A stretch of DNA of 64,000 bases from Chrysogorgia sp. JL179-B06 (GCA_035772405.1 JAYKKM010000439.1:5832001-5896000); one strand, 5' to 3'. Positions 36,669 through 48,423 are shown, counted from the first letter of the stretch. Numbers and translations are program-made. Notes: generated by a model from the sequence alone, not told the origin.

Positions 36669-39353
36669 GAAACTTTATTAAACTTAAATTTAGATTTTAC
36701 ATATACAATTGTAAATCTCGCTTTTTAAATTAATTTACAATCGGCTACTTGAATCGATAATATCAATACATATAACTATAAAAACACATAGTAAGTCGGG
36801 ATTTGTCCATTTCTTGTTACGGCAGCAGAATATATAATATGTTGTTCTGATTGCAATCGTCGTCATTCTTTTTACGCAATATTTTTGGTGAAGTTTGTCA
36901 AAACCAAGATCGTTGAGCATTTTTATGAATGTAGAGCATTCTTTCGCAAAGATACCAAGAGAGCTCATTGATAAATTAACAAATTTAACAGATCTAAATG
37001 ATTTACTTTGCTCCCTAATTAATTCTAAATATTTATATTTTTTACGTTCAACATTTTTTTGGAGATTTGATTCGAAACCAGCAGTTAGTTCAACAATATA
37101 GAGACATTCATTTGTAGTCGTCAAAAGTAGATCTGGACTGTATGTGTCGCCGGTTATTATTGATGGACTTTTGTACCCAGGAAGATCAACATAGAGATTT
37201 TAACCGTTGACCGTCAGTAAGTTCGTCGCAAGAAAGTTTAAGATAGAGTCATGTCTCCATGTAAATCTTTCCAGATATGATTGACAACCTGCTACAACGT
37301 GTAAAAGAGTTTCTGGGGCTAGACAAAGGGAACAATCTGAAGTTGGTGATATACCCCATCTTGCAAGGTTTTGGCGTGGGGAAGCGAGTTATTCATATAG
37401 CGTATAGTGAAGTTAAAAATGTTTTTCGGTAGATTAGATTGAGACGCACACCATAACTTCGTAAGCTGGGAGAGGGAGAACTTTGTGATATTAGAGAAGA
37501 AAGAGCCTTGACAGGTTAAATTATTTTGAAGTCTATTCTCTTGTTCAGAACGAAAGTCCTTAAGAACTTGCTTGGTTGAGTTATAGACGTCATACTGGAT
37601 ATTTGTGCTATTACTAGTCGACTTCCAGAGTTCATTGATCGTTTGGTTTGGAGATGTTTTTAGAGCTGTTCGGAGAACTGTTTGACATTGAATGAATTTC
37701 ACAGATGGAGGACAAATACTAAGGCCAAATTTGTTTCGGGTTAGGTAGACAGTACTTAGTGTTCCTGATATTGGTATTTCAAGCCATTCACGAATATAAC
37801 TGTTCACTATAGAGTCAACATTTTCTGAGATCCAAGTTTTAGACAAAGTAGAAACGGTGAAATGCCAGGATATTTTGGATAAGACATAGCGAGTATAAAG
37901 AAGGATTTTATTTTTTGGATGTAGTGGCTTCGAGTCAATATCAGTCATAAGTTGGTCAATGAGCGAGGTAAGTTCAGTTTTGTGTTGTTGATCGGACATC
38001 TTGAAGTCAAAGTATCTTCCTAAGTAACGGAAATATTCTCCAATTTTGGTTGTTGGAATTAGTTGCTTGTCAATAAGGAGTTTCGGTAGATACTGGATTG
38101 ATTTTGTAACAGCTTTTTTGATGCCAACGGTACTGCACTTGTCAACCCGAATAATCATGTTGGACCATTGGCACCAAATAGAGAAACGGTTTAAAAGGTG
38201 TTGATTTTCTGACTCTTGACTAGTTATCACGGCAGCGTCATCAGCGAACTGAAACCAGTGCAGGATGGGATTTATTAACTGGAAGGAGAAACCAAATTGA
38301 CGATATTTCTCAGCTTTTATATGTTGAATAAAAGTGTTGAAACACATATTAAATAGAAGTGGACTGAGACAATCGCCTTGCAGTACGCCACGGCCAACAG
38401 GTATGAACGGAGTACGGAATTCAGGTGTGATTATTGAGGTCGTAAAATCTTGGTATAAACTTTTTATAACTAATTTTATGTGATCAGGGATATGGTGGTA
38501 GTCAAGAACGTGGTGAACTCCGCCAAAAGCATTTTTGAGGTCAAGTATAGAGTGATGACAAGAGAGCGTTGTTTGATCCGAGCTTTGTTAATAATGTTAG
38601 CCATTTGTGCTGAGTGTTCTAAGGTGCCAGACAGATTAGGTGTGAAGCCTTTTTGTATGTTATGTTCTATACTAAGTTATTAGCGGTGAGGAATGAATAC
38701 ATTGCGTTGCGTAGACAAGAGGTGAATACTTTTAAGGGTATGCTTTCCAGTGTAATTGGTCGGAAATTGGATGGCACATCAGCTTCGCCTTTTTTATGGA
38801 TTAGTATTGTGCAGGCAGTTTTCCATTCAGAGGGGATGCTCCCGGACAACCAAACAGCACTTATAAGGTCAGTTAAATAAGTTCTAAGAAAAGGACAACG
38901 TTTAAAACATATAATAGAGAGTTGATCAAGGGGACACGGGGAACCAGACGCTTTCATTTTACGGGTCATCACCTACCTATACTATCAAGTTTTGTGATTG
39001 GTTGATTAAAACAATAAAACAATAGAATCAACCACAAAGAAACCAATGTCCTAACCCACTTTTGTTCCATATAGCCAATCACAAAACCTGTCAAGGTCAA
39101 ATTGCGTTTCAGGCTCAGATAACTTAGGAATCCAACTAGGAATGTTGAACAGTTTATTAGGATGGATTGTAGCTAGGGTTTTCGTGAAGTAAGAAAGGCA
39201 TTCTGTCATGTTGAAGGATGGAAATATGACGTCTTTCTTGTCTAGTATGTTTTTAACATAACCCCAGAAGTTTTTGCCAATGTGTTTATCATGGTTGAAT
39301 GATTGTCCGCTGTCTAGGTTCACTTGACTGGTTGTTGTTATTTGCACGAAGCC

Positions 39354-39354
<1 letters not shown>
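36668..39354 (-). pseudogene. LINE A: reverse transcriptase and restriction-like endonuclease (R4/Dong-like), broken
   Basis: Minus-strand order: linker before RT (39357-39051, NFWGYVKNILDKK and SWIPKLSEP), RT start (38972-38667, TILIHKKGEADVPSNFRP), a frame change, DLKNAFGGVHH (near 38540), VGRGVLQGDCLSPLLFN and FADDAAVI (38400-38230), thumb region to 37319, then in another frame a zinc knuckle (C-x2-C, ET, H-x4-C, near 37340-37290). The C-terminal nuclease follows (37124-36735; SPDLLL before it, LYIVELTAGFESN, then YYIFCCRNKKW). This is the single-ORF architecture of LINEs with a C-terminal restriction-like endonuclease. At least three frame breaks make it inactive. N-terminal DNA-binding domains are absent: it is cut at (TAA)n on its 5' side. 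Confidence 0.85.

Positions 39355-39436
<82 letters not shown>
39355..39436. repeat. (TAA)n between LINE A and LINE B
   Basis: About 27 triplets. The 5' truncation points of two oppositely oriented LINE remnants both abut it. Confidence 0.95.
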
Positions 39437-39437
<1 letters not shown>

Positions 39438-40653
39438 CAAGGAAGTGACGAACGGCTCTACATGAATAGGCAGGATGGCGGGCGAGGTTTAAAGAGTCTG
39501 AGACAGGTCTACAAAGAAACGAAAGTGCGTGTGGCAACATACATGGTGTTAAGCTCAAGCCGCTGGATAAGGACAGCATGGAAGAGAGAGTATAACAGCG
39601 AGTACAAAAGCCTGAAAAGGGAAGCAGAACAAACACTACAGGAAATGGGACTTGAAGTCGACTTCAGGCAGGAGGAGATTTGGAAAGATGGAGAGAAGGT
39701 GGAGAATGATTGGTCAGGTTGTTGGATGGGGTTGAAGAAGGAGATGAAAGAAGCGATATCAGGATAAGCTAAAGAACGAGTATAAAGAGAAAGTCATGCA
39801 GAGCCAAGTGTTTGCAAGGCAGGAAAAAGAAAGCCACATGTGGTTGAACTCAAACATTACAGTACAGAAGACAGCAGGGATTATGAATATGTTGGAACAA
39901 ATGGTTGAAACTCGGAAATGGAAAGCGATGCGAGGAATCGGATATACAAATGGAAAGTGTATATGTTATGTGGACAACACGATGAAACCGTTCAACACCT
40001 GCTTACAGGATGTGAAATACTGGCGGGATCTGAATACCTTTGCAGACACAATAATGCACTGATGGTATTAGGAGTCAATTGGGCAATAGTGAAAGGACTT
40101 CTTCCTGAAAGCACAGTATGGTACGGAGAGAGATGGAAGAAGGGACATGTACTCAAGGGTAATGAATTCAAACTTTGTTGGGACTTTGAGTACAGAATGA
40201 GGAAAACGAGTACAGCACGTAGACCCGATATGACCCTGGAGGACGAAAGAGACAAGAAGGTATGGTTGGTGGAAATGTCGTGCCCAATGGAAATGAATAT
40301 AGAGGAGGTAACGCGAACCAAACTGCGAAAGTATCAACAACTTGCGTTTGAGACTAGGGAGAAGGACGGTTATAGAGTGGAAGTAGTACCAGTTATTATT
40401 GGATGTATGGGTGGTGGTGTGAAGAAGACGAGCAAAGCGGTGGCAAAAGTGATTGAGGGAGAAAGGAACGTAATAAGAATAGTGAGGACAATGCAACAGA
40501 CAGTACTTATGGAAGGAGAGACAATTATACGGAAAGTGTTGGGTGGATTGGTGCAATCGGAGTAAAAAAAAATAATCGGTTAACGTCCCAACAATTATTG
40601 TTGGGAATGTTTCATTGGCCAGACTTCACTTTTTGATCTGGCTACGAAATTTA
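39437..40653 (+). pseudogene. LINE B: C-terminal part with zinc knuckle and restriction-like endonuclease
   Basis: Plus strand. The post-RT region (YMNRQDGGRGLKSLRQVY at about 39463) runs to a frame break near 39745, continues to a second break near 39930, then stays open to 40565. The last part holds the knuckle (LCGQHDETVQHLLTGC, then YLCRHNNAL) and a PD-x-K-type nuclease (RRPDMTLEDERDKK, WLVEMSCP, TKLRKYQQLAFETRE, VVPVIIGCMGGG). The first knuckle cysteine appears replaced by tyrosine (VYMLCG). About 90 bases of 3' UTR lead to a (TAA)n tail. The 5' end is cut at (TAA)n. It is diverged from LINE A, so two lineages are present. Confidence 0.82.
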
Positions 40654-40763
<110 letters not shown>

Positions 40764-41452
40764 GGTGTTAGACACAGTGGAAAATCATTTACATATTTAT
40801 GGTTCGCGAATTGCGTACTTTATGCGGTGGTTATTGCATATCTCCTGGTATAAAGGTTGGAAAAAACAGGGTATTACTAATCAGAGTAAGAAGCCAAATA
40901 GCCGTATTGAGAATATTAATCGATTAGATTACGAAGAGAAAGTTGGTGAGACCCGAAAGAAGATATATATATATATATAGCTAAAGCAGAGTGGGAGCGG
41001 CTTAAGGAAAACAGAAAAATATCAAATAACAAAGAAAGAAAGTACCCTGGTACCAAGTGGAACAATGTGATTATTGATGTCCTGGGAGGATGGTCTAGAG
41101 ATTTGGATACTAAAGATGCTGGGGCCTCGTGGAAGAGACGTGCTATATTAAGGATGCAGAGATCAGTGATCTCCAGTACCCTAAATATCGCACGAACATT
41201 TAAAGTCATTACATGAAAGGAAGTCAAATCGGATGAAAGATTTAATATAGCCTGATTATATAAGAAGACAAACATCACTATGAGATAGATAATCCTTTGA
41301 TAACTTTTACAATATTAGTGGGTAGATAATTTTAATGACTTTTAAACATTTAGACTTATTAAGTTTTAGTAGATATTCTGTTACAACAATTTGTTTTATA
41401 TTAATCCTTGACAGCAACATAGGTTACGTAGCATTAATACGTGTCATACTGC
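40764..41452 (+). pseudogene. LINE C: 3' end of a third restriction-like-endonuclease LINE
   Basis: From about 40983 the plus frame reads AEWERLKENRK, then DVLGGWSRDLD and LRMQRSVISSTLNIARTFK with a stop at 41213-41215. The VLGGWS...MQ...STLNIARTFK ending is characteristic of the end of R2/R4-type LINE proteins. A (TA)n patch at 40963-40978 interrupts the frame upstream. The 3' UTR runs to a short (TAA)n tail at 41453-41480. Confidence 0.7.
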
Positions 41453-41480
41453 TATAATAATAATAATAATAATAATAATG
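41453..41480. repeat. (TAA)n tail of LINE C
   Basis: Nine triplets following the UTR of LINE C. Confidence 0.85.
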
Positions 41481-41529
41481 TTATATATGGAAATTCGCCG
41501 CTTTAATATGTATATATGGAGAAATCACT

Positions 41530-41830
41530 GACTAGAGCGCCGAAACGTTAATTGGGAGACCAGGGTTCGATTCCCGGTTGGGGCAGTCACTTTTTCCATA
41601 TATGTTTTTGAATAATAATTATATGAATAATAATTATATTGAATAATAATTATATGAATAATAATTATATGAATAATAATTATATGAATAATAATTATAT
41701 GAATAATAATTATATTGAATAATCGGACTGCCCCAACCGGGAATCGAACCAAGGTTTTCGAATCAACGTTTCGGCGCCTCTGACCGCCATTGCGCTGTTG
41801 AGACACGGTCAGGCCAGTCAGGGATTTTCA
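41530..41830. repeat. Facing tRNA-like sequences around an AT-rich 15-bp repeat
   Basis: GGTTCGATTCCCGGTTGGGG (plus, near 41570) and its inverted copy (near 41727) each have a B box. On the minus strand at about 41730-41805 GTCTCAA and TTGGGGC can form a 7-bp acceptor stem with wobble pairs, and AGCGCAATGGCGG resembles an A box. No clean anticodon arm, so a tRNA-derived SINE. Between them GAATAATAATTATAT repeats about eight times (41608-41722). Confidence 0.65.
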
Positions 41831-42033
41831 GGCACTATGAAAGCAAAGCCGCGTTCTCCTCAAACCTCTACTATACCTGTCACTATTTAGGGGTCCGCTT
41901 ATTGTTTTATATTGATATACATAGTTTAGTAATTACAAAATAATTAGTGAATGGAAGTGACGCTTAAAAATAACGACATCCTAAAAACAAAGTCGACGCA
42001 TAATACTGGATAAAGGAACTTATCAAGGAAATG

Positions 42034-42600
42034 TATCTTTTAGCCTGCGAGCAGGTTCATTGGGAGATAAAGAGGGAACGAAAATGAGCCGGTACGAAAA
42101 GCATACAAAAACACGGGCCGTCCTAAATCAGGACGGAAAATTCCCATTGCAAGGTCATGGGCGGGGAACACCCTGAGTACGAGGTTAACGATTTCCGAGT
42201 ACCAGTTTGAGAGGATCCAGCCAACTATATTTGGAAACTTCGATTCTTTCCTTAATATCGTTCGCACTCTGGAGTCGAGACAGAGGTAGACAGGTACCTT
42301 TTCACGCGAACTTCGCTAAGGTCGTTTGTTTTCTTTGTCCGCTCTTGACTGCTCATCGACCTCGCAGTCGAGATTATGTACATTTAAAGTCTTCACCACG
42401 AACGAAAACCCTGTTATCAGTGTTATGTCTTGCAACAACGATAAAGGTCGTTGCCAGACCTTTTGCCAGGTTTTCTTCCTCTATGAAGTTTTCTCAGCAT
42501 TTCTTTGTTGGTTGACATGTTTCAGTATTTGCATGTGTAGTGTCGTGCTTTGTTTACAAATGCAAATTAATTTTCAAACTCTTTTCCGGTGAGTATTGAT
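42034..42600. other. Repeat-derived stretch, no gene
   Basis: Starts with TTAGCCTGCGAGCAGG, a motif I associate with dispersed anthozoan repeats, followed by an XXXCTGAGTACGAGGTTAAC-type segment. Overlapping ORFs of 88-102 codons (42207-42592) show no recognised domain. Confidence 0.4.
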
Positions 42601-42660
42601 TGGATTAATTTGGTAAGATTGATATCTGATTAATTAAATTAGCTGAATGGGCGGAATTGT

Positions 42661-42993
42661 TAGCCTGCGTAGCAGACGGTTGTTTGGGGGGAGGGGTTTA
42701 TATTCGGGACGCGGAATAGAGCGAGGCGTAAATTGCCTTCATCGCGGGTTTTCCGCCTAGCTGTATCCACACCTTTCTGTTTTTGTTTGGTCTTTATTTT
42801 TGGTTAGGTTAAGGTTAGCTACGGTTAGGGTTAGGTTTAAGGTTAGGATCAAGGTTAGGGTTAGGATTATTATTAGGATTAGGGGGTTACACTAGTTCTT
42901 GAAAATGATAAGGTCATTTTGAGTCATCCCTTTTCGCCTTCACCGTATATCCGCATCCCGAATATAACCCCTCCCCCAAAACAACCGTCTACG
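42661..42993. mobile_element. Inverted-repeat element with telomere-like interior
   Basis: Begins TAGCCTGCGTAGCAGACGGT, with GAGGGGTTTATATTCGGGA inward. The right side carries the inverted forms (CCCGAATATAACCCCTC, ACCGTCTACGG). The centre has degenerate GGTTAGGGTTAGG stretches (42806-42890). Confidence 0.7.
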
Positions 42994-43169
42994 GAATTAC
43001 ATACTTTCCGTGTAGCCTCATTTTCTATCCCCCTTTATTTCCCTACCCTTTATTTCTATCCCCCTTTATTTCCTTTCCCTTTATTAGGCTACCTTCAATT
43101 CAACATCCCTAATCGGGGTGCCGTCATTGAACATTTATATCTTATAAATACCCGCTCTGTTTTACAGTT

Positions 43170-43245
43170 TGCCAGCAGACGTAGCATTTGATAAGTTGTC
43201 TGTCGAAATGCATAGTGCTTCTTTTTAGTTTTACTCTACTTCTTT
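43170..43245 (+). repeat. Hammerhead-like repeat fragment
   Basis: GCAGACGTAGCATTTGATAA, then GAAATGCATAGTGC: one of three related sequences (others at 51940-51985 minus and 52480-52530 plus). The layout is hammerhead-like, but the core reads TTGATAA in place of CTGANGA. Confidence 0.55.
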
Positions 43246-43384
43246 CTTAACTCTGACTCTGGCTAAGTGATATTTCTTGTATAAACTACTATCCAACATT
43301 GCCATTCATGGTGAAATGCGTTTTCCAGAGCAATATTTAAGTTTGTCATCACAACTAAATCGTTATTTTATTGTCTACATATAT

Positions 43385-44322
43385 TAATAATAATAATAAT
43401 AATAATAATATTGTTATTATTATCATCATCATCATCATCATTATCATCATCATCATTATCATCATCATTATCATTATTGTTATCATTATTATTATTAACA
43501 TTATTATTATCATCATTATCATTATCATTATCATTACCATTATTGTTATCATTATTATTATTAACATTATTATTATCATCATCATCATTATCATCATCAT
43601 TATCATTATTATTATCATCATTATCATTATCATTATTATTATTGTTATCATTATCATTATTATTATCATTATTATTATCATTATCATGATTATCATCATT
43701 ATCATTATTATTATCATCATTATCATTATTATTATCATCATCATTATTATTATATCATCATTATTATCATTATCATTATCATCATCATTATCATTACCAT
43801 TATTGCTATTATTATCATGATCATCATTATTATTATCATCATTATTATCATTATTATTATCATCATCATTATCATTATTATTATTATTATCATTATTATT
43901 ATCATTATCATTATTGTTATCATTATCATTATCATTATTATTATTGTTATCATTATTATTATCTTTATTATTGTTTTATATCATTATCATTATTGTTATC
44001 ATTATTATTATCATTATCATTATCATCATTATCATTATTATTATTATCATTATTATTATTATTATCATTATTATTGTTATCATGATTATCATCATCATTA
44101 TTATTATTATCATCATTATTATCATCATTATTATTATCATTATCATTATTATTATTGTTATAAACAATAATATCATTATTGTTATCATTATTATTATTAT
44201 CATTATTATTATTATCATTATTGTTATCATTATCAATTTTATTATCATTATTATTATCATCGTTATTATTAACATCATCATTATTATTATTATTATTATT
44301 ATTACAATTAATATTATTATCA
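43385..44322. repeat. Compound (ATT/ATC)n trinucleotide tract
   Basis: More than 900 bp of ATT and ATC triplets with interspersed GTT, ACC and single breaks (for example at 43750 and 43974). All long ORFs here (poly-Ile, poly-Met, poly-Asn, Ser/Leu) are artefacts. Confidence 0.97.
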
Positions 44323-44415
44323 TTACACTGCATAGAATAATTACGTATTTTAAAGAGAACTGTAGTGAAAATTACTAATAAATTACTTTAAAATAAAAGG
44401 CTTTAACAACAATGT

Positions 44416-44870
44416 TTAACTCTTTCCTGACAGGCTGAAAAACATCCAAAATTGAACTACCTCATTGTTTTATTGATATCTCGGGAAATATCCATAACTG
44501 TTGCGAAACCTATACCTTTTCTGAAAGCCCAATAAACCGACTGTTACCAATGCTTTTGCATTTTCCGAACAAGACACATTATGTTAATATAAATTAGCAT
44601 TAATTATCATAAATCAGGTTGAAAAATTTAAATTTTTCTAGAAAAGGCCATCTTGCACGCCCGCGTAGCATCTTGAAAACTCAAAATGCCACCAATCGCA
44701 GAGTTGTTTATGAAATCAAATCAAACTTGGCGTGTGAGTGGATCTCAAGTGTCTGGCGCTTGTCGAATTTCAATTTTTAATCTTGCGTTACCGTGTGCCG
44801 TGTTTTTCGATTGACGACTTCGGGGGTCTTCTATGACCCCTTTTAACTGGGCCGGACTGGAAAGAGTTAA
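44416..44870. mobile_element. 455-bp TTAA element, copy 2
   Basis: TTAA-bounded, same termini and near-colinear with 10478-10934, with a few small deletions (the GGCGG before CCATCTTGCACG is shortened). The matching length shows these are the true ends of the family. Confidence 0.8.
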
Positions 44871-45774
44871 AAATGTTAATAGTTTTACAGTATCTGCTCT
44901 GGTACTCGAGAAATAAAGTTTTATGCTTCTAAACGACATTTTGGATTTTATGCTACTAAAATGGCGGCATCCAGAGGCATAAAAGTCAAAAATGAAAACG
45001 TTATTTCTCTAGTGCAAGAGCAGATACCGTAAATTTATTAACATTTTGGAACAATAAGCTAAATTAAATTTCTCACATTTCCTCAATTTTTTCGTAATTT
45101 TTAAAATATTTTCAGTGGCTCTTTATCGGTTTGTAAAGACCGCTCAGGAACTAATCAGATTGCAGAAAAGCTGCGTAAACTGCCGCCCACAAGCCAAGCT
45201 ATATAATGTTAAATAGCGAACTTATACTGCAGTATACATCAATATATACATTAAACTGCACAGTTGAAAATCTTCGTCTAAAAATATACATCTAAAAAAT
45301 AAACACCAGGATTACAGTTATCTAGCTAAAAGTGGCATTAGAGGCCTATCAATTTTGTATTTCATACTCTACAAAAACAGTTTTAAAACTTCTTTGTATT
45401 TTTCTCTACTAAGATAAGGCCAATATTACAGAAAGGAAGGAATTGATTTAGCTGCAACAATGTATATAATCAAGCGGTAATGAAAACATCATATACTTAG
45501 CAGCAAGAGTCTGTATTTTTGTTGCCGTTTACATCGCACTTTACTTCTTAACACCTACTTAACATGTTCTTAGTACCTTCTTAACTACGCCCTACTCAAA
45601 TCCCCTTTTAATTTAAATTTACCAAATTGAATTAGATTTTCGATTAAGTATCATCCAATTAAACTAATTCAAATTCAAATTGGAATAAAGCAAATATGAA
45701 AATAAAACAGACCCCGTGTATTAATAAAAGGCTCTTGTCTTCCAACACGGATACAGCACATAACCCACCCACTC
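44871..45774. other. Gene-free AT-rich stretch
   Basis: No supported gene. A short inverted pair (ACAGTATCTGCTCT near 44887, AGAGCAGATACCGT near 45018) marks a small repeat element at about 44875-45045. Confidence 0.4.
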
Positions 45775-46040
45775 TTAAATTAAAAAATGGTATGTTAATT
45801 TACACACCTTACCGTGTAGTAGCAACACACCTTGAACTTGTCACTACACACCTTTTGTATAAAAACACACGTTGCGTGTAAAATACACACCTTAGTGTGT
45901 TTTATGCATGTTGTATTTTTAAAAATGGTGTGTAATATTTACGTAAAACACACCTTCCGGAATAACACATCTTGAAAATAATACACATCTTCAAAATTTT
46001 ATACACACCTTAAAATTACACGTGTATGAGTTTACACCTT
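45775..46040. repeat. Degenerate ACACACCTT repeat
   Basis: The motif ACACACCTT (and its complement AAGGTGTGT) returns about a dozen times at irregular spacing, mixed with ACACATCTT variants. Confidence 0.6.
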
Positions 46041-46183
46041 CTGTTTACACTTTTTTAATGCTCTCACGGCCCGCGAATCTTTTAAACTCTATTATCGCTT
46101 ACAACCTCACGTGTAAACATCCAAGCTATAGTCCATCGACATTGCAAATGTTGCATGGATAATATATATATATATATATATAT

Positions 46184-46311
46184 AGATTTTCGCTTACCTC
46201 AAAACTGGTCTGCTACAACTTGTTTCATCTGTAAAAGAATCTTCAGGCCTGAAGATTCTTTTACAGATGAAACAAGTTGTAGCAGACCAGTTTTGAGGTA
46301 AGCGAAAATCT
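46184..46311. repeat. Near-perfect palindrome, arms about 64 bp, no spacer
   Basis: GATTTTCGCTTACCTCAAAA... reads into AATCTTCAGG|CCTGAAGATT and back out to TTTTGAGGTAAGCGAAAATC. The right arm has CTGAAGA, GATGAAACAAGTTGTA, a half-hammerhead-like order; the 5' stem strand is lost at the palindrome centre. Confidence 0.85.
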
Positions 46312-46375
46312 ATTATTTGCTCTAACTATATGTTGTTGAGCACTCTTTGCATTTCGTAGACCAAAACCTACACGT

Positions 46376-46381
46376 ATATAT

Positions 46382-46440
<59 letters not shown>
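46376..46440. repeat. (TA)n microsatellite
   Basis: Alternating TA with two phase slips between two inverted-repeat elements. Confidence 0.95.
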
Positions 46441-46557
46441 GTGAAAAGTGTTTAAGTGTTGAAACACAAGTAAAATAGATAATCAAAATGTATTGGTTGG
46501 CAAACGTTGGAGATGAAATAAGAAGTAGATTAACCACCCATTTTTAAAAAACTTTAT

Positions 46558-46593
46558 TGCACTAACGTTTTCGCTTGTTGCTCTTCAGGTGCA
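46558..46593 (-). ncRNA. Minimal type I hammerhead ribozyme
   Basis: Minus strand from 46593: stem I TGCAC, core CTGAAGA (46582-46588), a very short stem II GC-AACAA-GC, GAAA, palindromic stem III ACGT, then TA and stem I 3' strand GTGCA (46558-46562). Stem I pairs perfectly over 5 bp and all core bases are allowed. Predicted cleavage follows the TA. With two-pair stems II and III it would be weak alone, and may need a dimer or extra contacts. Confidence 0.65.
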
Positions 46594-46668
46594 AAGTATA
46601 CGTCTACAAATGTTAAAAGCATTTTCAAATGTGTTGTTTGTTTCAGTCTTCTAGGTCGTATTACACTT

Positions 46669-46704
46669 TGCACTTGAAGAGCAACAAGCAAAAACGTTAG
46701 TGCA
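46669..46704 (+). pseudogene. Inactivated mirror copy of the minimal hammerhead
   Basis: Same layout as 46558-46593 on the other strand, TGCAC ... GTGCA, but the core reads TTGAAGA and AAAA in place of CTGAAGA and GAAA. Both changes hit invariant bases. Confidence 0.65.
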
Positions 46705-46811
46705 ATAAAGTTTTTAAAAATGAGTGGTTAATCTACTTCTTATTTCATCTCCAACGTTTGCCAACGAATACATTTTGATTATATAACGTTTGCCAACGAA
46801 TACATTTTGAT

Positions 46812-46849
<38 letters not shown>

Positions 46850-46854
46850 ATATG

Positions 46855-48060
46855 TATATTTTGTATACTTTCGTATATTACGCTCACCGCTCATGTGGTT
46901 TGAGCGCTCTCATGGATTGGGTGGAGAGTCTCAGTGAGACGTTTACTGTTCGCATTACGCATCGCCCACTGTTCGCAGTTTGAGCGCTTTGGTGACTCCA
47001 CAATGCAATCCTACAATGTGTAGCCGTACATAGTGGGTCCAAGTCCACAGTTACCATTAAGCCATATGGTGATAGCCGGTAGGGCACATTTGTATATTTT
47101 GTATACTTTCGTATATTACGCTCACCGCTCATGTGGTTTGAGCGCTCTCATGGATTGGGTGGAGAGTCTCAGTGAGACGTTTACTGTTCGCATTACGCAT
47201 CGCCCACTGTTCGCAGTTTGAGCGCTTTGGTGACTCCACAATGCAATCCTACAATGTGTAGCCGTACATAGTGGGTCCCAAGTCCACAGTTACCATTAAG
47301 CCATATGGTGATAGCCGGTAGGGCACATTTGTATATTTTGTATACTTTCGTATATTACGCTCACCGCTCATGTGGTTTGAGCGCTCTCATGGATTGGGTG
47401 GAGAGTCTCAGTGAGACGTTTACTGTTCGCATTACGCATCGCCCACTGTTCGCAGTTTGAGCGCTTTGGTGACTCCACAATGCAATCCTACAATGTGTAG
47501 CCGTACATAGTGGGTCCCAAGTCCACAGTTACCATTAAGCCATATGGTGATAGCCGGTAGGGCACATTTGTATATTTTGTATACTTTCGTATATTACGCT
47601 CACCGCTCATGTGGTTTGAGCGCTCTCATGGATTGGGTGGAGAGTCTCAGTGAGACGTTTACTGTTCGCATTACGCATCGCCCACTGTTCGCAGTTTGAG
47701 CGCTTTGGTGACTCCACAATGCAATCCTACAATGTGTAGCCGTACATAGTGGGTCCCAAGTCCACAGTTACCATTAAGCCATATGGTGATAGCCGGTAGG
47801 GCACATTTGTATATTTTGTATACTTTCGTATATTACGCTCACCGCTCATGTGGTTTGAGCGCTCTCATGGATTGGGTGGAGAGTCTCAGTGAGACGTTTA
47901 CTGTTCGCATTACGCATCGCCCACTGTTCGCAGTTTGAGCGCTTTGGTGACTCCACAATGCAATCCTACAATGTGTAGCCGTACATAGTGGGTCCCAAGT
48001 CCACAGTTACCATTAAGCCATATGGTGATAGCCGGTAGGGCACATTTGTATATTTTGTAT
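46855..48060 (+). repeat. 239-bp satellite array, five copies
   Basis: Units start with TTGTATACTTTCG at 46861, 47099, 47338, 47577 and 47816, and a sixth stops at 48055-48068. Copies are almost identical (one lacks a C in GGGTCCCAAG). Boxes CGCCCACTGTTCGCAGTTTG and GAGCGCTCTCATGG match in order and form the CGCCCACT...TTTGAGCACTCTGG boxes of the retrozyme unit at 6881-7652. No CTGANGA/GAAA pair exists on either strand. (TA)n tracts flank the array. The 62-82-codon ORFs are not coding. Confidence 0.92.
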
Positions 48061-48069
48061 ACTTTCGTT

Positions 48070-48423
<354 letters not shown>

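Larger units (their letters stand above)
46481..46781. repeat. Inverted repeat of a Penelope-like terminal sequence
   Basis: Left arm 46481 to about 46602 (AATCAAAATGTATTGGTTGG, ..., GCTCTTCAGGTGCAAAG) mirrors about 46662-46781. Each arm contains a hammerhead: intact on the minus strand (46558-46593) and mutated on the plus strand (46669-46704). The spacer is about 60 bp. Confidence 0.75.

Noticed and set aside
43355..44378. Poly-Ile, poly-Asn, poly-Met and Ser/Leu ORFs
   Set aside because: Products of the ATT/ATC tract, present on both strands in every frame.
46855..48060. 5S rRNA or snRNA gene cluster
   Set aside because: Unit size is plausible, but no 5S internal control region, Sm site or known snRNA sequence is present.
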